Source of the DNA: an uncultured Collinsella sp.
GTDB taxonomy: Bacteria; Actinomycetota; Coriobacteriia; Coriobacteriales; Coriobacteriaceae
Length of the DNA: 5,488 nt
Assembly: GCA_934646965.1 (NCBI GenBank)
Contig: CAKUEZ010000131.1
Span: forward strand, 1 to 5,488
Reading direction: 5' to 3'
Made by a program: the position numbers and the translations under genes. The notes under the pieces were generated by a model. It had not been told where the DNA came from. It searched no databases and saw nothing but the letters and a program-made list of their open reading frames with translations. Below, piece by piece: positions 1-5,477 of the stretch (its first letter is position 1; each line of letters opens with the position of its first letter).

Positions 1-372
1 CTCCTCGGTCGCGCAGCCCGCGGCCATAACGAGGGCGCCGAGCGTGAGCTCGTCGAGCGCCCAGCCGCCAGCGCAGGGCTTACAGCATCCAAAGACCAGA
101 CCGTCAACGCCGGCACTTACGGCAAGGCCCAAGTCCATCTCCATCATGCGCAGCTCGTCCTGGTTGTAATGAAAGTCGCCGCCACGCGGGCGAATCATGC
201 ACATCACTCGCGCGTCATGCTCGTGAGCGTAGCTGACCGTAGCGCTGATAACGCCAGCCGAGGGCGTGGTACCACCAACGGCAAGGTTGTCGCACAGTTC
301 GATGCGCCCTGCGCCGGCTTCGATGGCCGCCGGCACCCGCTCAAAGTTCTCGGCACAAAACTCATACAGCAT
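1..372 (-). CDS. cutC: CutC-family TIM-barrel protein, N-terminal part (runs off left edge)
   Basis: This is the first 124 codons of a gene whose 3' end lies outside the window. Family marks are the N-terminal strand with C6, then AGAGRIELCDN (residues 20-29), the GGTTPSAGVI segment (33-42), the hallmark MIRPRGGDFHYNQDE (59-73), and GVDGLVFG (88-95). CutC proteins are small TIM barrels historically called copper homeostasis proteins. In E. coli the copper phenotype of cutC mutants was later attributed to loss of the MicL small RNA from the same locus, so the enzymatic role should be treated as unknown. The ATG at 372 is chosen because its product aligns with family N-termini and GGGGG (384-380) lies 7 bases upstream. 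An in-frame ATG at 429 would add 19 residues but has no ribosome site. Seven cysteines occur in 124 residues, including C96, C97 and C100, which is unusual. The upstream liv terminator makes it a separate transcription unit. No convincing promoter was seen. Confidence 0.9.
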   Translation of the reverse strand, partial: MLYEFCAENFERVPAAIEAGAGRIELCDNLAVGGTTPSAGVISATVSYAHEHDARVMCMIRPRGGDFHYNQDELRMMEMDLGLAVSAGVDGLVFGCCKPCAGGWALDELTLGALVMAAGCATEE

Positions 373-440
373 AGATAAACCCCCAAAGGCAGCAAGTGTT
401 TTCCGACGGGCATTGTCGCACGCCCCCATGAAGTTGCGGT

Positions 441-490
441 GGAATAGGGACTGCTTTGGCGTCTGGAGTCCCCAATTAGTCCCTATTTCA
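441..490. repeat. REP-like imperfect palindrome (GGGACT/AGTCCC)
   Basis: Bases 441-452 (GGAATAGGGACT) pair with 478-489 (AGTCCCTATTTC) over 12 positions with one G:T wobble. A second AGTCCC at 467-472 could pair with the same left arm (447-452), so two alternative hairpins are possible. Read on the minus strand, the outer edge TGAAATAGGGAC (490-479) matches TGAAACAGGGAC at 4124-4135 in 11 of 12 bases, in the opposite orientation, so two members of one repeat family may be present. It sits between the liv terminator and cutC. It has no coding potential that I trust. Membership of a dispersed family is an inference that needs the genome. Confidence 0.6.
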
Positions 491-493
491 GCG

Positions 494-538
494 CAAATTA
501 AAAAGGGGGCGCTGACCGGGTTGGTCAGCGCCCCCTTT
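494..538 (-). terminator. Intrinsic terminator of the liv operon
   Basis: Bases 502-517 and 523-538 form a perfect 16-bp inverted repeat around a 5-base loop (518-522). On the minus strand the stem starts 10 bases after the livF stop codon and is followed by TTTTTAATTT (504-495), a good U-tract for rho-independent termination. The stem includes a GC-rich run (GGGGGCGCTGACC), so it should be very stable. On the plus strand the flank reads GTTGAATGG with no further T-run, so it works mainly in the liv direction. Confidence 0.93.
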
Positions 539-548
539 GTTGAATGGA

Positions 549-1262
549 TTAACCGCCAAGATAGGCTTTGCGGACGTTGTCGTCATGCAGGAGTTCTTGG
601 CCGGTGCCGGTCATGGTGATCTTGCCGGTCTCGAGCACGTAGCCGCGCGTGGCGATGGAAAGCGCCATCTGCGCGTTCTGCTCGACCAGGAGCACCGTGG
701 TGCCGGCCTTGTGCAGGTCCTCGACAATCTGGAAGATCTGCTCGATCAGAATCGGCGCCAGGCCCATGGAGGGCTCGTCGAGCATGAGCAGCTTGGGGTT
801 GCTCATAAGGGCACGACCCATAACGAGCATTTGCTGCTCGCCGCCCGAAAGGGTGCCGGCAACCTGACGACGGCGCTCCTTAAGGCGCGGGAACTGCTCG
901 TAAACGCGCTCAAGGCCCGGAGCAACCGTGGACTTGGGCTGCGTGTAGGCACCCATCTCCAGGTTCTCCTCGACCGTCATCTGCAAAAAAGCGCGACGGC
1001 CCTCGGGAACCTGAGCCAAGCCCTTGCTCACCAGCTTGTCGGCGGGCGTATGGGTAATGTCCTCGCCCATAAACTTGATGGAACCGGTCTTGGAGCGCAG
1101 CAGGCCCGAGACGGTCTTAAGCGTCGTGGACTTGCCGGCGCCGTTGGCACCGATCAGGGCCACAATCTCGCCCTCGTTGACGTTAAAGGAGATGTCCTTG
1201 ATGGCGTGGATGGCGCCGTACCAGACGTTGATGTTGTAGACGGAAAGCATCGGCTCTGCCAT
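549..1262 (-). CDS. livF: Branched-chain amino acid ABC transporter ATP-binding protein LivF
   Basis: This 237-residue protein is one of the two ATPases of a Liv-type (HAAT family) importer, at the usual LivF length. It shows Walker A GANGAGKST (38-46), a Q-loop glutamine at Q84 followed by the LivF hallmark PEGRR (86-90), the ABC signature LSGGEQQ (138-144), Walker B LLMLDEPS (158-165) with catalytic E163, and the C-terminal AYLGG ending. In the switch region it reads VEQN (193-196), where most ABC ATPases, including LivG next door (IEHD), have histidine. This substitution is normal for LivF, so the two ATP sites are probably not equivalent. The ATG directly follows the livG stop codon with no gap, and AAGGGGGAG within the end of livG supplies the ribosome site 6 bases upstream, so translation is probably coupled. 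The operon terminator lies just downstream. The ligand cannot be read from the ATPase. Confidence 0.97.
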   Translation of the reverse strand: MAEPMLSVYNINVWYGAIHAIKDISFNVNEGEIVALIGANGAGKSTTLKTVSGLLRSKTGSIKFMGEDITHTPADKLVSKGLAQVPEGRRAFLQMTVEENLEMGAYTQPKSTVAPGLERVYEQFPRLKERRRQVAGTLSGGEQQMLVMGRALMSNPKLLMLDEPSMGLAPILIEQIFQIVEDLHKAGTTVLLVEQNAQMALSIATRGYVLETGKITMTGTGQELLHDDNVRKAYLGG

Positions 1263-2123
1263 TTAGTTCTCCCCCTTATCCTGCTTGCCCAGATATGCCT
1301 CGATAACGGCATCGTTGTTCTGGATCTCCTCGGCCGTACCCTTGGCGATAACCTTGCCAAAGTTAAGCACGCAGATGCCCTCGCAGATGTTCATAACGAG
1401 CGACATATCATGCTCGATAAGCATGATGGCGATGCCGAAGGTGTCGCGGATCTTGACAATGTTCTCCATGAGCTCCGCGGTCTCGGACGGGTTCATGCCG
1501 GCGGCAGGCTCGTCGAGCAACAGCAGCTTGGGGTTGGTGGCAAGCGCGCGGACGATCTCCAGACGACGCTGAGCGCCGTAAGGCAGCGAGCCGGCCTGTT
1601 CATTTGCCAGGTGCTCCATGTCAAAAATGGACAGCAGCTCCATGGCGCGCTCGTGGGCGGCCTTCTCGTGCTTCCAATACGTCGGCAGGCGCAGCACGCC
1701 CTCAAAGCCGGAGTAGCGCTCCTGATTGTGCAGACCGACCTTGACGTTATCCTCCACCGTCATGGTGTTGAACAGGCGAATGTTCTGGAATGTACGGGCA
1801 ATACCCATGCGGTTGACCTGATAGACCGACTTGCCCGAGGTGTCCTCGCCGTCAAGCAGGATGGTACCATGCGTGGGCTGGTACACCTTGGTGAGCAGGT
1901 TGAAGACCGTGGTCTTGCCGGCACCGTTGGGGCCGATGAGACCGGCGATCTCGGTCTTGCCGATGGTTAGGCTAAAGTCGTCGACCGCCTTGAGGCCGCC
2001 AAACTCAATGCCCAGGTGGATGCACTCGAGCGCCGGGCGCTGGCCCAGGTCGCGGTCGGGGACAATGGCGCCAGAAGGATACGGGACCATCTTGCCCTTG
2101 TTGAACTCAAACTTACTGGGCAT
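1263..2123 (-). CDS. livG: Branched-chain amino acid ABC transporter ATP-binding protein LivG
   Basis: This 286-residue protein is the second ATPase of the importer. It carries Walker A GPNGAGKTT (64-72), a Q-loop RTFQNIRLF (110-118), a divergent signature LPYGAQRR (180-187) typical of LivG, Walker B LLLLDEPAAGM (200-210) with E205, and switch histidine H238 in IEHD. The family C-terminal segment ends EAYLG (275-279). The start is placed at the ATG at 2123 because a textbook ribosome site, AAGGAGGTG (2139-2131), lies 7 bases upstream. A TTG at 2150 in the same frame would put that site inside the gene. The gene overlaps the end of livM by 11 bases, which indicates translational coupling. Odd point: the ATPase fold starts around residue 31 (FGG motif at 41-43), so there are roughly 25 extra N-terminal residues compared with E. 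coli LivG (recalled, not aligned here). The extension is polar and proline-containing and resembles nothing I know. Confidence 0.97.
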   Translation of the reverse strand: MPSKFEFNKGKMVPYPSGAIVPDRDLGQRPALECIHLGIEFGGLKAVDDFSLTIGKTEIAGLIGPNGAGKTTVFNLLTKVYQPTHGTILLDGEDTSGKSVYQVNRMGIARTFQNIRLFNTMTVEDNVKVGLHNQERYSGFEGVLRLPTYWKHEKAAHERAMELLSIFDMEHLANEQAGSLPYGAQRRLEIVRALATNPKLLLLDEPAAGMNPSETAELMENIVKIRDTFGIAIMLIEHDMSLVMNICEGICVLNFGKVIAKGTAEEIQNNDAVIEAYLGKQDKGEN

Positions 2124-3192
2124 CGGCTGCCACCTCCTTCTTGGGAGCAAAGCGATCCTTAATGCGTGCGAAGAACGCCTTGAGCTGCGGGTTGTTGGTA
2201 AAGATCATGACCAGGATCAGCACGATGGCGTAGATGAGCATGCGGTAGTCCGAGAACTGACGGAGCAGCTCGGGAAGCACCGTGAGCAGTGCCGCAGCGA
2301 TAACGGAGCCGCGCATATTGCCCAGACCGCCCAGGACCACGAACACCAAGATGAGGATGGACGTATTGAAGTCGAACTTAGTGGCGGAGAGCTGCGAGAA
2401 GTTACCGCCGAAGAGGGCTCCGGCAGCACCGGCGAGAGCGGCGGAAACCACGAAGGCGATCATGCGGTACTGGGTGACGGAGATACCCACGGACTCGGCA
2501 GCGATCTTGTTGTCGCGCACGGCCATAATGGCACGGCCGGTACGGCTGCGGACCAGGTTGAGTACAATCACGAGCGCGACCATGACCAGGATGGCGCCGG
2601 CAAGGAAGGTCGAATAGGTCGACACGCCCGATGCGCCCTGCGCGCCCTTGATGATGGCGGTGCCGTCCTCGAGCAGGTGCAGGTCGTCGATCGTGGAGTT
2701 ACCCGTGATGTTAAAGATCACATGCAGGCCGCGGGAGTCGACGCCCACGATAAGGCAGGTGACGATCTCTTTGATGATCTCGCCAAAAGCCAAGGTCACG
2801 ATGGCCAGATAGTCGCCGCTCAGGCGCAGAACCGGGATACCGATCAAGAAGCCCAAGATGGCAGCGGCGATAGCGCCGACCACGATGCTGATGATCAGGC
2901 GCACCGGATCGGAGGGAACGGCGCTCTCGAGGGCGACCGCGGTGACGATGCCCGTGTAGGCACCGACACTCATAAAGCCCGCATGGCCCAGCGACAGGTC
3001 GCCCGCGATGCCGACGACGAGGTTGAGGGAAATGGCCATGACGATGTAGGCCGTAATGGGAACCAACTGGCCGGCGATCATGCGCGGGATCATATGGTTG
3101 GACTGCATAAAGAACACGATGGCGAAGGCCACGATGCACATGGCGTACGTGACAAAGTCGTGGCGCGTCTGCTTATCTTTAAGAAACTTCAT
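2113..3192 (-). CDS. livM: Branched-chain amino acid ABC transporter permease LivM
   Basis: This polytopic inner-membrane permease (359 residues from the ATG) pairs with LivH to form the translocation path. LivM hallmarks are LNLVVGIAGDLSLGHAGF (56-73), VLRLSGDYLAIVTLAFGEI (121-139), the cytoplasmic ATPase-coupling loop GRAIMAVRDNKIAAESVGI (219-237), and VLGGLGNMRGSVIGA-like LGGLGNMRGSVIAA (287-300). Hydrophobic segments include about 14-29, 38-62, 98-120, 196-213, 244-262, 278-310 and 318-332. A charged tail (about 338-359, FARIKDRFAPKKE) is cytoplasmic by the positive-inside rule. Start choice is uncertain. The ATG at 3192 has AGGTGA 5 bases upstream, while an in-frame GTG at 3201 directly after the livH stop has AGAAGG 5 bases upstream and adds only 3 residues. 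Its 3' end overlaps livG by 11 bases. The segment between about residues 150 and 195 is a long polar loop between membrane helices. Confidence 0.95.
   Translation of the reverse strand: MKFLKDKQTRHDFVTYAMCIVAFAIVFFMQSNHMIPRMIAGQLVPITAYIVMAISLNLVVGIAGDLSLGHAGFMSVGAYTGIVTAVALESAVPSDPVRLIISIVVGAIAAAILGFLIGIPVLRLSGDYLAIVTLAFGEIIKEIVTCLIVGVDSRGLHVIFNITGNSTIDDLHLLEDGTAIIKGAQGASGVSTYSTFLAGAILVMVALVIVLNLVRSRTGRAIMAVRDNKIAAESVGISVTQYRMIAFVVSAALAGAAGALFGGNFSQLSATKFDFNTSILILVFVVLGGLGNMRGSVIAAALLTVLPELLRQFSDYRMLIYAIVLILVMIFTNNPQLKAFFARIKDRFAPKKEVAADAQ
2131..2139 (-). promoter_or_regulatory. Consensus ribosome binding site of livG, inside livM
   Basis: AAGGAGGTG on the minus strand is a full match to the anti-Shine-Dalgarno core and sits 7 bases before the ATG at 2123. 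It lies within the last codons of livM and decides the livG start against the longer TTG-initiated frame. It is the strongest such site in the operon. Confidence 0.85.
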
Positions 3193-3201
3193 AACGCTCA
3201 C

Positions 3202-4083
3202 CTACACCTTCTCGGGGACGTACTTGCCCAAGAGGCCGGCAGGCTTGACGAGCAGGACGATGATCAAAACACCAAAGACGATAGAGTTGGCAAGGCTCGT
3301 GGAAATGTAAGCCTGCGCCATCGCCTCGATGATGCCGATGAGAATGCCGCCGACAAAGGCGCCGGGGATGGAGCCGATGCCGCCGAAAACGGCAGCGTCG
3401 AAGGCCTTGATGCCAGGCATGGCGCCCGTCGTGGGCTGCAACACCGGCGAGTAGGAGCACAGCAGCACGCCGGCGATGGCGGCAAGGGCAGAGCCGATGG
3501 CAAACGTCATCGAGATGGTGCGGTTGACGTTGATGCCCATGAGCTGAGCGGCGGCCTTGTCCTCGGACACGGCGCGCATGGCCTTGCCCATCTTGGTCTT
3601 ACCCGTAAAGAACATCAGACCGGCCATGATAGCCAGGCAGGCGACGATGGTGACGAGCGAGACGGCGCTTACGTTGAACTTGGCCAAGAACTCCGGCACC
3701 GGGAAGGTGACGAGCGAAGTGAAGTTCTTGGGCGTGGCGCCCCACAGAAGCTGTGCGGCATTCTGTAGGAAGTAGGACACGCCGATAGCCGTGATCAGAA
3801 CGGCCAGCGGGCCCGCCTGACGCAGCGGCTTGTATGCCAGACCCTCGATGAGAACACCAAGAACGGTACAGACCACACAAGAGAGAATTACAGATGCCCA
3901 GCCCGGGAGGCCGAGATACGACGTGGCGCAGAACGAAACATAGGCACCGACCATGATGACGTCGCCGTGAGCGAAGTTGAGCATCTTGGCGATACCGTAG
4001 ACCATGGTGTAGCCCAACGCGATGATGGCGTAGACGCTGCCCATGGACAGGCCGTTGACCAGGTATTGGATAAAGACCGTCAT
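3202..4083 (-). CDS. livH: Branched-chain amino acid ABC transporter permease LivH
   Basis: This 293-residue inner-membrane permease is the partner of LivM and has the usual LivH length. Family marks are the N-terminus FIQYLVNGLSMGSVYAIIAL (4-23), GYTMVYGIAKMLNFAHGDVI (24-43), the coupling loop GKAMRAVSEDKAAAQLMGI (166-184), which contacts the ATPases, and AFDAAVFGGIGSIPGAFVGG (227-246). About eight hydrophobic segments cover most of the chain, and the end is PAGLLGKYVPEKV. The start is set at the ATG at 4083: AAAGGGGG (4100-4093) lies 9 bases upstream, and MTVFIQ matches where the family begins. An ATG at 4092 (three residues earlier) touches that site directly and is unlikely. A TTG at 4176 would begin inside a hairpin loop. 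The TAG stop is immediately followed by a possible GTG start of livM, so the two are probably coupled. A 139-base gap separates it from the binding-protein gene. Confidence 0.96.
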   Translation of the reverse strand: MTVFIQYLVNGLSMGSVYAIIALGYTMVYGIAKMLNFAHGDVIMVGAYVSFCATSYLGLPGWASVILSCVVCTVLGVLIEGLAYKPLRQAGPLAVLITAIGVSYFLQNAAQLLWGATPKNFTSLVTFPVPEFLAKFNVSAVSLVTIVACLAIMAGLMFFTGKTKMGKAMRAVSEDKAAAQLMGINVNRTISMTFAIGSALAAIAGVLLCSYSPVLQPTTGAMPGIKAFDAAVFGGIGSIPGAFVGGILIGIIEAMAQAYISTSLANSIVFGVLIIVLLVKPAGLLGKYVPEKV

Positions 4084-4092
4084 GTTCCACAT

Positions 4093-4100
4093 CCCCCTTT
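4093..4100 (-). promoter_or_regulatory. Ribosome binding site deciding the livH start
   Basis: AAAGGGGG on the minus strand lies 9 bases before the ATG at 4083 and directly abuts the alternative ATG at 4092. The spacing favours 4083. Similar G-rich sites precede livF and the cutC-like gene. Confidence 0.65.
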
Positions 4101-4123
4101 CGAATAGGTTTCCAGTTGATGTA

Positions 4124-4149
4124 TGAAACAGGGACGTTACATCGTCCCT
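4124..4149. repeat. Second GGGAC/GTCCC palindrome, REP-like
   Basis: AGGGACG (4130-4136) and CGTCCCT (4143-4149) form a perfect 7-bp stem around a 6-base loop. The left flank TGAAACAGGGAC (4124-4135) matches the edge of the palindrome at 479-490 (opposite strand) in 11 of 12 bases. It lies in the gap between the binding-protein gene and livH, about 30 bases from the livH ribosome site. It may be a shorter or decayed member of the same family. That interpretation is inference. Confidence 0.5.
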
Positions 4150-4159
4150 AGATACCAAG

Positions 4160-4191
4160 CAAGCAGGGAAGGCCAAAACCTCCCCTGCTTG
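4160..4191 (-). other. Stable hairpin in the livJ-livH gap (no U-tract)
   Basis: CAAGCAGGG (4160-4168) pairs with CCCTGCTTG (4183-4191). The stem continues, after an A/C mismatch, with AAGG... (4170-4172 pairing with 4179-4181), leaving a loop CCAAAA (4173-4178). That gives about 12 pairs with one mismatch. On the minus strand it is followed by CTTGGTATC, not a run of T, so it is not a standard terminator. Its place, 31 bases after the binding-protein stop codon and before the permease genes, suits a 3' stabiliser or partial terminator that raises binding-protein mRNA relative to livHMGF. The structure is seen directly and its role is inferred. Confidence 0.6.
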
Positions 4192-4222
4192 GGATCAAAA
4201 CCGCTCTATGTAAGGCGGCCTA

Positions 4223-5410
4223 TTAGGCCTGTACGTACTTGCCGTCGGTGATGACGTACGCCGTGGGCTCCTTCTGGACCTGGCCCTTATCGTTCCAGGT
4301 GAGCTTGCCGGTCAGACCGTCAACAGTAATCTTGAGCATAGCCTTGGGCAGCTTCTCGGCGACCTCGGTCGGGTCGGCGTCGACACCCAGGCCGGCCTCC
4401 TTGAGAGCCTCGACCACTGCGTGCACGCCATCGTAGGCGTCGGCGGCAAACTGGTCGGGGGTATCGCCGTACTTATCCTTGTAAGCGTTGACGAAGTCGG
4501 CATTCTTCTCGTCGTCGGCGGAGAACGGGGTCATGAGCAGCAGGCCCTCGGCAAGAGAGGTGTCGAAGCCCTCAACGCCCAAGATGCCGTCCATGCCGTC
4601 GCAGCCCATCATCTTGACGTCGTAGCCCATATCCTTGGCGTTCTTGAGCAGGACGGACGCCGGCGTGTAGTAAATCGGCGCAAAGATCATGGTGGCGCCG
4701 GCCTGCTTGGCCTTGGTCAGCTGGTTGGTAAAGCTCGTGGCGGAGTCGTCCTTAAAGGTCTCCTCGTCAACAACCTCGAGCTTGGACTCAGCGGCCTGGG
4801 CCTTAAAGGAATCCGCGATGCCCGAAGAATAGGCGTCGCCGGAGTTATAGAACAGCACGAACTTCTCGTCCGCATACTTCTGCGCCAGGAACTTGGCAGC
4901 GTTGACACCCTGGTTGGGGTCGGTGAAGCAAACCTGGAAGACGCAATCCTTGCCGTCGGTGACGTCCTCGGAGGACGCGGACGGGGTGATCATGAACGTC
5001 TTGGGGTCGTTACCACACTCGGCGGCAACGGCAACCGACGCACCCGTGGTGGTCGGGCCGACGAGGGCCTGCATGCCCCAGTCGAGCAGGGTGTTGAAGG
5101 CGTTGACGGCCTTCTCGCCATCGGCCTGGTCATCCTCGGCCTTGCTGGCAAGCGGCAGCTCCTTGGTCGAGAAATCCTTGCAGCCAAGCTCGACACCCTG
5201 GGTAACGGACTTGCCGTAAGACGCGTTGGCGCCGGTCAGCGGGCCGATGGTGCCAACTTTAAACGAAGCGTCGCTCGAAGCGGAACCGCTGTCGCCGCCG
5301 TTGGAGGAGCAACCAGCTAGAATGGACATCGCCCCCAGACCTGCTGCGCTCGCGATAACGCTCCTGCGATTCATAACAGGGTTCAATGACTTACCGGTGA
5401 GGCTCGACAT
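4223..5410 (-). CDS. livJ: Branched-chain amino acid ABC transporter substrate-binding lipoprotein (LivJ/LivK type)
   Basis: This 395-residue extracytoplasmic receptor delivers ligand to LivHM. The N-terminus has a charged region with an arginine pair (NRRSVIA, 14-20), a hydrophobic core (about 18-33) and a lipobox LAGC (31-34), so the mature protein starts at lipidated C34. A Ser/Gly/Asp-rich linker (35-49) follows. The type I periplasmic-binding fold (Peripla_BP_6) starts at FKVGTIGPLTGANASYG (50-66), continues through LVGPTTTGASVAVA (116-129) and ITPSASSEDVT (141-151), and ends at residue 395. The ligand is inferred from the operon. Related receptors also bind other amino acids, amides or urea, so leucine specificity is not shown. 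The ATG at 5410 is preceded at 6 bases by AGGAG (5421-5417). An internal ATG at 5374 (M13) would give a shorter signal peptide but lacks a ribosome site. The mature chain also has five cysteines (C77, C132, C156, C161, C270). It is the first gene of the operon. Confidence 0.95.
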   Translation of the reverse strand: MSSLTGKSLNPVMNRRSVIASAAGLGAMSILAGCSSNGGDSGSASSDASFKVGTIGPLTGANASYGKSVTQGVELGCKDFSTKELPLASKAEDDQADGEKAVNAFNTLLDWGMQALVGPTTTGASVAVAAECGNDPKTFMITPSASSEDVTDGKDCVFQVCFTDPNQGVNAAKFLAQKYADEKFVLFYNSGDAYSSGIADSFKAQAAESKLEVVDEETFKDDSATSFTNQLTKAKQAGATMIFAPIYYTPASVLLKNAKDMGYDVKMMGCDGMDGILGVEGFDTSLAEGLLLMTPFSADDEKNADFVNAYKDKYGDTPDQFAADAYDGVHAVVEALKEAGLGVDADPTEVAEKLPKAMLKITVDGLTGKLTWNDKGQVQKEPTAYVITDGKYVQA

Positions 5411-5414
5411 GCGG

Positions 5415-5424
5415 CTCTCCTCTC
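5415..5424 (-). promoter_or_regulatory. Ribosome binding site of the binding-protein gene
   Basis: GAGAGGAGAG on the minus strand contains AGGAG 6 bases before the ATG at 5410. It supports that start over the internal ATG at 5374, which has no purine-rich site upstream. Confidence 0.75.
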
Positions 5425-5431
5425 AAATCTC

Positions 5432-5477
5432 GTCGGGTTTCGGTTACCCGACAGGCCATCCTTCGCCGTGTTCGGCG
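5432..5477 (-). promoter_or_regulatory. Leader of the liv operon with two small hairpins
   Basis: In the 5' direction of the operon there are two short perfect stems: CGCCG/CGGCG (5477-5473 with 5468-5464, loop of 4) and GTCGGGT/ACCCGAC (5452-5446 with 5438-5432, loop of 7). Neither is followed by a T-run, so attenuation by termination is not supported. They could be an operator, a 5' mRNA stabiliser or chance in GC-rich DNA. A weak TATTTT at 5488-5483 resembles a -10 box, but any -35 element would be outside the window. Confidence 0.35.

Noticed and set aside
1..429. CutC start at the in-frame ATG at 429
   Set aside because: There is no ribosome site upstream, and the 19 extra residues precede the point where CutC proteins normally begin.
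169..619. Short plus-strand and minus-strand open frames over the cutC start, the palindrome and the terminator
   Set aside because: The true gene here is the partial CutC frame on the minus strand. The others run through a terminator hairpin or are in the wrong frame and carry no family signature.
537..1970. Open frame of 477 codons on the plus strand, antisense to livF and livG
   Set aside because: It mirrors two unmistakable ABC ATPase genes. The product is rich in His, Asp, Gly and Leu without any domain, as expected for the antisense frame of GC-biased codons. It spans the liv terminator at its start.
1263..2150. Longer livG starting at a TTG at 2150
   Set aside because: The consensus ribosome site at 2131-2139 would be inside the gene, and the ATG at 2123 is ideally spaced from it.
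1831..3768. Open frame of 645 codons on the plus strand, antisense to livG, livM and livH
   Set aside because: Despite its length it crosses three well-identified genes, and its product is an Asp/His/Gly-rich, low-complexity-like chain with no recognisable motif. It is a compositional shadow.
3202..4176. Longer livH starting at a TTG at 4176
   Set aside because: The TTG lies in the loop of the intergenic hairpin, the 31 extra residues do not resemble LivH N-termini, and a good ribosome site points to the ATG at 4083.
4160..4191. Intergenic hairpin as an ordinary terminator ending the binding-protein transcript
   Set aside because: No T-run follows the stem on the minus strand, and the downstream genes have no visible promoter of their own.
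4421..5320. Open frame of 299 codons on the plus strand, antisense to the binding-protein gene
   Set aside because: It lies wholly opposite a gene with a clear lipobox and binding-protein fold. No ribosome site or domain is visible.
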